Assembly (NCBI RefSeq): GCF_033366695.1 | Contig: NZ_JAOBTQ010000001.1 | Coordinates: 7,502,001-7,566,000 of the forward strand | DNA length: 64,000 bases | Reading direction: 5' to 3' | Source of the DNA: Streptomyces sp. SCL15-4 | GTDB taxonomy: Bacteria > Actinomycetota > Actinomycetes > Streptomycetales > Streptomycetaceae | Shown: positions 57,323-64,000 of the stretch, piece after piece | Position numbering within the stretch: the stretch's first letter is position 1 | Layout: the number at the start of each line of letters is the position of its first letter | Program-made: the position numbers and the translations under genes | The notes under the pieces: model-generated | Databases searched by the model: none | What the model was told of the DNA's origin: nothing | What the model saw: the letters and a program-made list of their open reading frames with translations, nothing else

Positions 57323-57475
57323 GACCTGTATGCGGGGCGCCTGTGTGGTGCGCGTCTGTGCGGGGCGCCTTCATGTGGGGGTGGCGCCTGTGTGGGGTGC
57401 GGCTATGCGGGCCGCGGCTGTGTGCGGGGCGCACATGTGCGGGACGCACACGTGGGGAGCGGCCCATGTGTGAAG
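57323..57475 (+). pseudogene. Degenerate 15 bp-periodic tract, probable pentapeptide-repeat relic
   Basis: The tract repeats a 15 bp pattern based on CTGTGCGGGGCG. In one frame the first half reads GDLYAGRLCGARLCGA; after a 1 nt shift, the second half in another frame reads RLCGVRLCGPRLCAGRTCAG. Both are pentapeptide-repeat-like (xRLCG, with Ala/Gly before). No start or intact domain remains, so it is a decayed fragment, or a chance array of a short repeat. It is in the 322 bp gap between the hydrolase and the Sua5/YciO gene, where no other gene is seen. Confidence 0.4.
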
Positions 57476-57509
57476 CCCCCATCGCGGAGGCCGTCCGCGG
57501 GCCGGCTGC

Positions 57510-58130
57510 TCACTCGAAGCGGCTGGTGTCGCCCGCGCCTCGCCGGACGATCTCCGCCTCGCCTCCGGAGAAGTCGACCACCGTCGTCGGCTCGGTGCCG
57601 CACTCGCCGGAGTCGACCACCGCGTCCACCACGTGCTCGAGCCGGTCCTTGATCTCCCAGCCCTGGGTCAGCGGCTCCTCCTCGTCGGGCAGCAGCAGCG
57701 TGCTGGACAGCAGCGGTTCGCCCAGCTCCGCCAGCAGCGCCTGGGTGACCACGTGGTCCGGGATGCGCACGCCCACGGTCTTCTTCTTCGGGTGCAGCAG
57801 CTTGCGCGGCACCTCACGGGTGGCCGGCAGGATGAAGGTGTAGCTGCCGGGTGTGGACGCCTTCACCGCCCGGAAGACGTCGTTGTCCACCCGGACGAAC
57901 TGGCCGAGCTGCGCGAAGTCCCGGCACATCAGGGTGAAGTGGTGCCGGTCGTCCAGCCGGCGGATGGCACGGATGCGGTCCATGCCGTCCCGGCTGCCCA
58001 GCCGGCAGCCGAGCGCGTAACAGGAGTCGGTCGGATATGCGATGAGCGCTTCCGAGCGCACCGCGTCGGCGATCTGCGCGATGCTGCGCGGTTGCGGGTT
58101 CTCGGGATGCACGTCGAAGTACTTCGCCAC
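57510..58130 (-). CDS. L-threonylcarbamoyladenylate synthase-like protein (Sua5/YciO/YrdC)
   Basis: A 206-residue YrdC-fold protein: SEALIAYPTDSCYALGCRLGSRDGMDRIRAIRRLDDRHHFTLMC carries the basic nucleotide-binding site, then GSYTFILPATREVPRKLLHPKKKTVGVRIPDH. It is most like YciO-type proteins. Sua5/YrdC make threonylcarbamoyl-AMP for tRNA t6A; YciO function is less certain. A GTG opens MAKYFDVHPENP. Confidence 0.9.
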   Translation of the reverse strand: MAKYFDVHPENPQPRSIAQIADAVRSEALIAYPTDSCYALGCRLGSRDGMDRIRAIRRLDDRHHFTLMCRDFAQLGQFVRVDNDVFRAVKASTPGSYTFILPATREVPRKLLHPKKKTVGVRIPDHVVTQALLAELGEPLLSSTLLLPDEEEPLTQGWEIKDRLEHVVDAVVDSGECGTEPTTVVDFSGGEAEIVRRGAGDTSRFE

Positions 58131-58254
58131 CCGTCGAGCTTATGCCGTCCCGGGCACCACACGCGCATCCCGGTCACCCGGCCGCCCCCGCCTCCCCGCA
58201 CAGCGCACCCGGCCGGGGGTGTCCGGACGGCGATACCTATGGCTCCATACCTGT

Positions 58255-58284
58255 TTGACATGGGTATGTAGTCATACCTATCCT
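58255..58284 (+). promoter_or_regulatory. Promoter of MarR gene, probably giving a leaderless transcript
   Basis: TTGACA and TATCCT with 18 bp spacing form a good sigma-HrdB-type promoter. The -10 ends 7 bp before the ATG, so the transcript should begin at or next to the start codon (leaderless). Confidence 0.55.
58263..58278. promoter_or_regulatory. Inverted repeat in the MarR promoter, probable autorepression site
   Basis: GGTATG-TAGT-CATACC has perfect 6 bp arms and lies in the spacer between the -35 and -10. Two more ATACC copies lie just upstream (58233-58237, 58247-58251), giving four half-sites in total. MarR binding here would block transcription. Confidence 0.6.
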
Positions 58285-58291
58285 GGAGGGC

Positions 58292-58765
58292 ATGTCCGGA
58301 TCCAGCGCGCCCCAGCGGGACGTCGACAGCGTCGCTTCGGCGCTCGCCGACGCCCTGCCCGCGCTGTACCGTGCCCTGGACCGGCGGGTCGCCCGCGACT
58401 TCCCCCACCCCAAGCCGCCCGAGGGACACCTCAACCTGCTGCGGTACGTCGCCGAGCACGACGGTGCCACGGTGCGGGAGGCCGCCGACGCGCTGCTGAT
58501 GAAGCCCAACAACGTCAGCGCGCTGGTCTCCCAGCTCACCGAGCAGGGCCTGCTGGAGCGCGGGCAGGACGGCACCGACAAGCGGGTCGTACGGCTGCAC
58601 CTGATGCCGGTCGCCCGGCGGCGCCTGGCCGAGGTGCACGCACTCCAGGCCGGCCACCTCACCCAGGCCCTGCTCGCGCTGACCGAGGGCGAGATGGACG
58701 CGCTCGGCTCCGCCCTCGGCGCGCTCCAGTCACTGGCGCACCGCCTGCGCCCCGCCGCGCACTGA
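58292..58765 (+). CDS. MarR-family transcriptional regulator
   Basis: A 157-residue winged-HTH protein. HLNLLRYVAEHDGATVREAADALLMKPNNVSALVSQLTEQGLLERGQDGTDKRVVRLHLMPVARRRL is the canonical MarR wing and helices; dimerising helices are at both ends. It probably controls the MFS exporter downstream, 208 bp away on the same strand. Its own promoter carries an inverted repeat. A GGAGGG sequence abuts the ATG, too close to act as a typical ribosome site, in line with a leaderless transcript. Confidence 0.92.
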   Translation: MSGSSAPQRDVDSVASALADALPALYRALDRRVARDFPHPKPPEGHLNLLRYVAEHDGATVREAADALLMKPNNVSALVSQLTEQGLLERGQDGTDKRVVRLHLMPVARRRLAEVHALQAGHLTQALLALTEGEMDALGSALGALQSLAHRLRPAAH

Positions 58766-58973
58766 CCCGCACGGCCGTACTCCCTGTAGGTCCGTACACG
58801 CCTGTACGCGCCCGTACGGCCCCGGTGTCCTGCGCCTTGCGTCCCGCGTCGCGTACCGAGTCCTCGCGCCTCACCGCACGGAGCGCCCGGCCACGCGTGC
58901 GCTTGTCACGTCTTCCCGCGCCCTCCACACCTTTCCGCATCCTTTCCACCCCGTATCAGACGAGGCTTCCGCC

Positions 58974-60566
58974 ATGCCGTCCACCTCCGTGGATCACTCC
59001 GCCGTGCCCGCGACTCCCGCGGCACCGGCCACCGCCGCCGCCCGGCGGCGCGCCAACCCCTGGCTCACCCTGTGCGCCGTCGCCTTCGGCCTGTTCATGG
59101 TCCAACTCGACGGATCCGTCGTCGCGATCGCCAACCCCGAGATCGGCCGCGAACTGCACGCGTCCACCGCCCAGTTGCAGTGGGTGACCAACTCCTATCT
59201 GCTGGCCCTGGCCGCCACCCTCATCCTCGGCGGCAAGCTCGGCGACCGGTTCGGCCGGCGCACCTTCTACCTCGCCGGCGTCGCCGGGTTCGCGTTGTCC
59301 TCCGTCGCCATCGGCCTGTCCGGCTCCATCACCGGCGTCGTCGCCTTCCGCGCGCTCCAAGGTGTCTTCGGCGGTCTGCTGATGCCCAACACCCTCGGTC
59401 TGCTGCGGGCCGTGTTCCCGCCGCGCAAGTTCGGCATGGCCGTCGGCATCTGGGCGATGGTCTCGGCCGTGTCCACCGCCCTGGGCCCGATCGTCGGAGG
59501 CCTGCTGGTGGAGCACGTCAGCTGGGAGTCCGTCTTCTACATCAATCTGCCCATCGGCGTACTCGCCTGCGCCTTCAGCGCGTTCGTGCTGCCGCAGTCG
59601 AAGAGTGCCGCCGGCAGCCACCGCTTCGACGTCATCGGTGTCGTCCTGCTCGCGCTCGGCCTGCTGAGCGTCGTCTTCGGCGTGGTCAAGGGCGAGACCT
59701 GGGGCTGGACGTCGGCCGGCACCTGGGCCGCGATCCTCGCCGGTCTGCTCCTGCTCCTCCTCTTCGGCCGTCACGAGACGCGAGTGGAATATCCGTTGCT
59801 GCCGATGCGGCTCTTCCGCAGCCGTGCCCTGACCATCGGCGCGGTCATCACCGCCCTCAACTTCTTCGTCATGCTGGGCGTGATCTTCTTCGTCATGCTC
59901 TACCTGCAGAACGTGCGCGGTCTGACGCCCGTGCAGGCGGGCGTGCGCACCCTGCCGTTGAGCCTCGCCTCCCTCGTCGCCTCCCCGCTCGGCGCCGCCC
60001 TGACCGCGCGGTTCGGCGCCCGCCTCTGCATGCCGCTCGGCATGCTGCTCCAGGCCGCGGCCTGCTTCGCCCTGCTGACCTGGTCCGGCGACTCCTCGTA
60101 CGCCACCATGTGGCCGCCGTTCGTCGCGCTCGGGCTCGGTGTCGGCATGGTGCTGTCCGCCTCGTCCGACGCGATCGTCGGCAACGCGCCCGTGCAGGAC
60201 GGCGGTGTGGCCGGCGGGCTCCAGGCCACCACACTGCAGATCGGCGGCGCTCTCGGCACGTCCGTGCTGGTCTCCGTCATCAGCGCCCGCGTCGGCGCCA
60301 CCCTGGCCACCGAACTGACCGGCGCGGGCGTGCCGGGTGGCCTGGCCGGGAAGCTGGCCGAGGCGAAGGACGCCGTGGCCATGGGTGTCGCGCCGGTGTC
60401 GCCGTCCATGCCGGACACGCTCCGTGCGGCCGTCGTCGAGGGCAGCGGCCGGGCGTTCATGAACGGTGTGCACGCCTCCGCCGTGGTCACCGGCGTGCTC
60501 TGCCTGCTGGGCGCGGCCCTCGCGGCGGCCGGCATGCGGGGCCGGACGACGGCCGGGGACGAGTAG
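58974..60566 (+). CDS. MFS exporter, DHA2/EmrB-QacA family
   Basis: A 530-residue protein with about 14 TM segments. Motif D1-like LDGSVVAIANPEIGREL, the loop GGKLGDRFGRRTFYLAG, and the antiporter motif SAVSTALGPIVGGLLVEHVSWESVFYINLP are those of DHA2 drug-proton antiporters. The MarR gene upstream is likely its repressor. The substrate is unknown. Confidence 0.92.
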   Translation: MPSTSVDHSAVPATPAAPATAAARRRANPWLTLCAVAFGLFMVQLDGSVVAIANPEIGRELHASTAQLQWVTNSYLLALAATLILGGKLGDRFGRRTFYLAGVAGFALSSVAIGLSGSITGVVAFRALQGVFGGLLMPNTLGLLRAVFPPRKFGMAVGIWAMVSAVSTALGPIVGGLLVEHVSWESVFYINLPIGVLACAFSAFVLPQSKSAAGSHRFDVIGVVLLALGLLSVVFGVVKGETWGWTSAGTWAAILAGLLLLLLFGRHETRVEYPLLPMRLFRSRALTIGAVITALNFFVMLGVIFFVMLYLQNVRGLTPVQAGVRTLPLSLASLVASPLGAALTARFGARLCMPLGMLLQAAACFALLTWSGDSSYATMWPPFVALGLGVGMVLSASSDAIVGNAPVQDGGVAGGLQATTLQIGGALGTSVLVSVISARVGATLATELTGAGVPGGLAGKLAEAKDAVAMGVAPVSPSMPDTLRAAVVEGSGRAFMNGVHASAVVTGVLCLLGAALAAAGMRGRTTAGDE

Positions 60567-60675
60567 GCAGAGGCCAAGGGGACCGAGCGGTGAAGGCACC
60601 GGAAAACGGCGACGGGCCTCCCGGCCGCCGACGTACCGCGAGGCGGCCCGGCCCGCCCGCGGCATCGGCCGGTCC

Positions 60676-60735
60676 GTCACGCGTCGGTTCCTCACCCGTC
60701 GGCTCGTCACCCGTCGGCTCGTCACCCGTCAGCCC
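60676..60735 (+). repeat. 15 bp tandem repeat, four units
   Basis: The unit GTCACCCGTCGGCTC occurs four times in a row with small changes, as a short minisatellite in non-coding sequence. Confidence 0.75.
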
Positions 60736-61172
60736 GTGCGCCGACCTCTGCGCCGGTCCCCGCCTCGGTCTCCGCGTCGTCCCTTGCTCAGCCCGACCGC
60801 TCAGCCGCCGGCGGTGGCGGACCGGCCGGCCTTACCCGGCAGGGCGGTGGCCACTCGCCCCGGCCGGGACCGAGCGGTCATCAACCGGCGTGCCCGGGCC
60901 GATTCCCGGCCCATAGTCCTCGGCCGCTTCCCGGCCCGTCGCCCTTGACCGATATCCGCCCCATCGCCGCCGACCGGTGTCCGGCAGGGTGGCCCTCGCC
61001 CCTGCATCCCTTACGCCCTTACACCCTGTGACCCCGTGACCCGGTGCTCTCCGGTTCCCGGCCGGTTTGGAAGATTTTTCGGATCGTCTGGAATTCGGCT
61101 GCGTACATCCAGGATTCCGGGGCATCCGAGCACTGAACCGCCCGGGGTCTCCCCCTGCTCCGGGCGCGGCGT

Positions 61173-61211
61173 CTCCGCCGGCGGCCCCATCCCCCCGGGC
61201 CGCCGGCGGAG
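61173..61211 (-). terminator. Strong hairpin downstream of P450 gene
   Basis: Perfect 15 bp arms CTCCGCCGGCGGCCC and GGGCCGCCGGCGGAG, loop 9 nt, 39 bp past the P450 stop. Confidence 0.75.
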
Positions 61212-61250
61212 CCATGCGCGGCCGTCCCGGCCACCCGGGCCCGGCGGTGC

Positions 61251-62483
61251 TCAGTTCCCCAGCCGGACCGGGATCTCCTGCCAGCCGTGGGCGATGCAGG
61301 ACGGCACATGGCGCAGCTCGTCGGCCGCGCGGGCCAGGCGCAGGCCGGGGAAGCGGGAGAACAGGGCGGGCAGCGCGGTCAGCGCCTCCAGCCGGGCCAG
61401 CGGAGCCCCGACGCAGCGGTGCACGCCGACCCCGAACGCCAGGTGGTCCTCGGCCGCCCGCGTCGCGTCGAAGACGGCCGCGTCGGGGCCGTAGCGCGCC
61501 GGGTCCAGGCCCGACGCGGCGTACGTCGTGATGATCGCGTCCCCGGCCGGAATCGTCACGTCCCCGACCGTGAGGTCCTCCACCGCGAACCGCAACGGCA
61601 GCGCGGCGATGGACGGATGCACCCGCAGTGTCTCGTCGACCACCGCGTCCCAGCCGATCTCCCCGGCGCGCACCGACGCCAGCTGTCCGGGGTCGGCCAG
61701 CAGGGCGACGGCCGCGTTGCCGATGAGGTTGACGGTGGTCTCGAAGCCGGCGCCGACCACCAGCAGCAGCGTGTGCAGCAGTTCCTCGTCGGAGAGCCGG
61801 TCGCCGTCCTCGTCCCGCACCCGGATCAGCTCCGTGGTGATGTCGTCACCCGGCCGGGTCCGCCGGTACTCGATCAGCGCGCCGAGCACCGAGCCGACGC
61901 GTTCGCGCACGGAGGCCGCGAACTCGGGGCTCGGATCGGAGGTGTTCATGAAGTCGGCGATGAGCCGCGCCGCGCCGGGCCGTAACGCGTCGGGCACGCC
62001 CAGGAGTTCGCAGATCATCCGCATCGGCAGAGGATGCGCGAGGCCGTCGCGCAGGTCGACCACGCCGCCGTCGGCGCCCGCGGCCTGGAGCGCGTCCAGC
62101 AGCTCGGCCGTCAGCGCGGCCACCCGGGGCCGCATCGCCTCGGTGCGCCGGTGGGTGAAGCTCGGCGCCACCAGCCTGCGCAGCCGGGTGTGGTCGGTGC
62201 CGTAGGTGGTGAGCATGTTGGTCACGCCCACCCAGTTGGCCATCCAGCCCCAGGACGGATGCGCGTCCAGCTCCGGCCACAGACGCCAGTGCCGGCGCGC
62301 GTCCTTGCTGACCCGGGGATCGAGGATGAGGGTCTTGAGGGTGTCGTGACCGGTGGGTGCCCAGGCGGGGATGGCTCCGGGCAGCTCCACGGGTACGACG
62401 GGGCCGAGGGCGCGCAGCCGGGCGCTCTCCGCGGCGATGTCGGAGCCGAAGGGGTCGAGGGCGATACGGTCGGTGACGGTCAC
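61251..62483 (-). CDS. Cytochrome P450
   Basis: A 410-residue actinobacterial P450. The I-helix oxygen motif is AGFETT (245-250), EXXR is ETLR (284-287), and the heme loop is [10 protein letters not shown] with Cys357. No membrane anchor is seen, so it is soluble. Redox partners (ferredoxin, reductase) are not adjacent, and the gene stands alone with its own terminator. The substrate and CYP family number cannot be told by eye. Confidence 0.94.
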   Translation of the reverse strand: MTVTDRIALDPFGSDIAAESARLRALGPVVPVELPGAIPAWAPTGHDTLKTLILDPRVSKDARRHWRLWPELDAHPSWGWMANWVGVTNMLTTYGTDHTRLRRLVAPSFTHRRTEAMRPRVAALTAELLDALQAAGADGGVVDLRDGLAHPLPMRMICELLGVPDALRPGAARLIADFMNTSDPSPEFAASVRERVGSVLGALIEYRRTRPGDDITTELIRVRDEDGDRLSDEELLHTLLLVVGAGFETTVNLIGNAAVALLADPGQLASVRAGEIGWDAVVDETLRVHPSIAALPLRFAVEDLTVGDVTIPAGDAIITTYAASGLDPARYGPDAAVFDATRAAEDHLAFGVGVHRCVGAPLARLEALTALPALFSRFPGLRLARAADELRHVPSCIAHGWQEIPVRLGN

Positions 62484-62679
62484 AACGGTCTCCAGACTGG
62501 TCGGCCATGCCTGAGGCGGTCCCGGTCCAAGTACACCCTGTCATCGGTCGTACGCACACCGCTTCCGTGTCATCCGGCCCGTAAGGGGACCGAGTTCGGC
62601 CGCGGGCCCGGCCTCCGGGCCGGCGCGGGACGGTCGTTCGCCCGCCGTGGAGGAGGGCAGCACGCCGGCGGCCCGGCGT

Positions 62680-63801
62680 TCACCGCGGCCCTCCACCCGC
62701 TCCCGCCGCCTCCGGTGTCAGGACCAGCATGGTCGCGTCGTCGCGGACCAGATAGCGGTGTCGTACCAGGTCCTCCCACACCGCGCCGGGAAGGTCGGCG
62801 GACGGGGCGCCGGCCAGGGCGGTCAGTCGTCGCGGGAGCGGGTAGAAGGCACCGCCGGCGTCCCGGGCCTCCCACACGCCGTCGGAGGCCAGGAACAGGC
62901 GGTCGCCCGGAGCGAGCGGCACGGTGACCTCCTTCGGCGGGTCGACACCGACCAGCCCGATGCCCAGCGGCGGTGCGGGCGCGACGGTCACCTCCCGGGC
63001 CGCCCCGGCGCGCAGCAGCACGGGCGCCGGATGCCCGCACGCCACCACCCGTACCGCGGCCGTGCCGTCGGCGAACTCCAGCAGCAGGGCGGTGGCGAAC
63101 AGCTCCGCGTGCCCCACGTCCGCCGAGTCCACCGCCAGCCGGCGGTCCAGCCGCGCCGCCACCGACTCCAGGTCCGGCTGGTCCAGCGCGGCCTCCCGGA
63201 ACGCTCCCAGCAGCGACACCACCGTGGCCACCGCCGTCAGCCCGTGCCCCTGCACATCCCCCAGCACCGCCCGCACGCCGTACGGCCCCGCCCGCACGTC
63301 GAAGAAGTCCCCGCCCACCAGCGTCCCGTCCTGCGCGGCCCGGTAGTAGGCGGCGCACCCGACCCGCCCGACCCGGTCCGGCAGCGGCGGCAGCACGGCC
63401 CGCTGCACCGCCTCGCCGATCGCCCGCTCGGTGTCCAGCTGGGCGTCCCGCCGGCTGCGCACATAGGCCACGAACACGCTCAGCGCGGCCACGAACACGA
63501 CGGTCAGCAGATCGGTGTCACCGGGACGGTTCAGATGCGTGGCCGGCATGTTCAGCACCGCGACCACGCCCAGCCCGAGCACTCCGGTGGTCAGCGGGCC
63601 GTAGGACAGGACCGCCAGCGGCGGGATCGCGCCCAGCAGGAAACCGAGATCGCGCGCGTGGGGTGTGATCAGCGTGGCGGAGCCGACGGCCGCGAGCAGC
63701 AGGACGGGCAGCACACGGACCCACCACGGCGGCGGCGCGCCCCGCAGCCAGCCGCGCTCCCGACGGTCCCCGCGCGCCCACCGGCCGCGTACCGATCCCA
63801 C
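62680..63801 (-). CDS. Membrane-linked PP2C/SpoIIE-type serine phosphatase
   Basis: A 373-residue protein with four TM segments at the N-terminus (about 28-48, 52-68, 70-85 and 98-114) and a C-terminal SpoIIE-type PP2C domain: QRAVLPPLPDRVG, VGGDFFDV, LGDVQGHGLTAVATV, VACGHPAPVLL and LFLASDGVWEA. The Asp residues of VGGDFFDV, LGDVQGHG and ASDGV bind two Mn ions. It probably dephosphorylates an anti-anti-sigma factor (RsbU-like). The start is a GTG after GGGGAT. Confidence 0.92.
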   Translation of the reverse strand: MGSVRGRWARGDRRERGWLRGAPPPWWVRVLPVLLLAAVGSATLITPHARDLGFLLGAIPPLAVLSYGPLTTGVLGLGVVAVLNMPATHLNRPGDTDLLTVVFVAALSVFVAYVRSRRDAQLDTERAIGEAVQRAVLPPLPDRVGRVGCAAYYRAAQDGTLVGGDFFDVRAGPYGVRAVLGDVQGHGLTAVATVVSLLGAFREAALDQPDLESVAARLDRRLAVDSADVGHAELFATALLLEFADGTAAVRVVACGHPAPVLLRAGAAREVTVAPAPPLGIGLVGVDPPKEVTVPLAPGDRLFLASDGVWEARDAGGAFYPLPRRLTALAGAPSADLPGAVWEDLVRHRYLVRDDATMLVLTPEAAGAGGGPR

Positions 63802-63859
63802 ATCCCCAAGCTACGCCGCCGCCCATGTCCCGCACCTCGCGCGAGAACGCGGAAACCGG

Positions 63860-63889
63860 TGGACGCCGGCCCGGCCGCCCGCCTAACCT
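63860..63889 (+). promoter_or_regulatory. Candidate promoter of the leader-like ORF
   Basis: TGGACG and TAACCT with 18 bp between. It would put the transcript start about 63896, before the GGAGG ribosome site of the short ORF. Confidence 0.4.
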
Positions 63890-63933
63890 GGGCCCGCCAC
63901 GCCCGGACCGGACCGACGAAGGAGGCGAGTGTC

Positions 63934-63993
63934 ATGCGCGACAGCAGCAACAGGCGCTTCCCCCTCCCCGTGCCGCGGGCGTGTCACGTCTGA
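63934..63993 (+). CDS. 19-codon ORF, putative leader peptide
   Basis: MRDSSNRRFPLPVPRACHV then stop. A strong AAGGAGGCG ribosome site lies just upstream and a candidate promoter above that. The RACHV tail resembles the RxHVDL-type leader peptides that precede sulfur or amino-acid genes in Streptomyces. The downstream gene is outside the window, so the role is inferred. Confidence 0.5.
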   Translation: MRDSSNRRFPLPVPRACHV

Positions 63994-64000
63994 TCCGATG

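Larger units (their letters stand above)
60567..61250. other. 684 bp gap between MFS exporter and P450 gene
   Basis: No gene is supported. It holds a 15 bp tandem repeat and, near the right end, a hairpin downstream of the P450 gene. A GTG-started Pro/Ser-rich frame runs through the repeat but looks like chance. Confidence 0.45.

Noticed and set aside
57156-57473. Open frames over the GTGCGG-rich tract on both strands
   Set aside because: No start, ribosome site or uninterrupted domain; the frames change within the tract, so it is listed as a relic or repeat instead.
60591-60916. GTG-started frame through the 15 bp repeats after the MFS gene
   Set aside because: It encodes Pro/Ser-rich repeats (SSPVG units) that follow directly from the DNA repeat and has no domain, so it is probably not a gene.
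61251-62483. P450 gene as part of a biosynthetic cluster
   Set aside because: No polyketide, peptide or terpene synthase, tailoring enzyme or redox partner gene lies near; it stands alone.

Overview
The window reads as an ordinary stretch of a Streptomyces chromosome, or that of a very close relative. GC content is very high, which produces many overlapping shadow reading frames. GTG and TTG starts are common. The content is typical of the genus: a WhiB protein, two SigB/SigF-family sigma factors, several small HATPase-type regulators, a SpoIIE-type phosphatase, the GlgE alpha-glucan pathway, secreted M1 and M4 peptidases, a GH64 beta-1,3-glucanase and many TetR, MarR, IclR and LysR regulators. 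I saw no rRNA, tRNA, CRISPR array, transposase or phage gene. Species and gene-level orthology could not be checked without a search.

Layout. 1-4.1 kb: the start of a response-regulator protein cut by the window edge, then a universal stress protein, a DUF4032 protein, an MBL hydrolase and an AlkB-like dioxygenase. 4.2-6.6 kb: a TetR regulator with a perfect palindromic operator beside an FAD-dependent dehydrogenase. 6.6-13.7 kb: DUF488, an M1 peptidase, DUF6098, WhiB, a divergent ArgP-like/LysE-like pair, an MFS exporter, a cNMP-domain protein and a small hypothetical gene. 14-23 kb: a SigB-family sigma factor, a FUSC-type membrane protein, DUF4287, an NDH-2-like oxidoreductase, an ATP-binding regulator, an acyl-CoA synthetase, DUF6480 and a carboxylate-amine ligase.

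23-34 kb is the metabolic core. The minus-strand operon glgE-treS-mak-glgB makes branched alpha-glucan from trehalose via maltose 1-phosphate and ends at a strong hairpin. Divergent from it is a regulator-like gene translationally coupled to the debranching enzyme glgX. 34-44 kb: a VOC protein, an ANTAR protein, a second SigB-family sigma factor, an orphan hemC, an ATP-dependent DNA ligase, an MFS/TetR pair with a clear operator, and an orphan glpK with an IclR regulator.

44.9-47.6 kb is the most unusual part. It holds a membrane-anchored protein with a TIR-like or SLOG-like cytosolic domain, a small 2-3 TM protein of the SLATT/RipA type, a SLOG-family Rossmann protein and an overlapping small ORF. 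Together these resemble nucleotide-signal conflict (anti-phage) systems and are the best candidate for an undescribed system.

47.6-64 kb: DoxX and peroxiredoxin genes, a cupin, an LLM oxidoreductase, a metallophosphoesterase, a convergent M4 peptidase and GH64 glucanase, a dienelactone hydrolase, a probable pentapeptide-repeat relic, a Sua5/YciO protein, a MarR/MFS pair with a probably leaderless regulator, a P450, a SpoIIE phosphatase, and a 19-codon leader-like ORF at the right edge.
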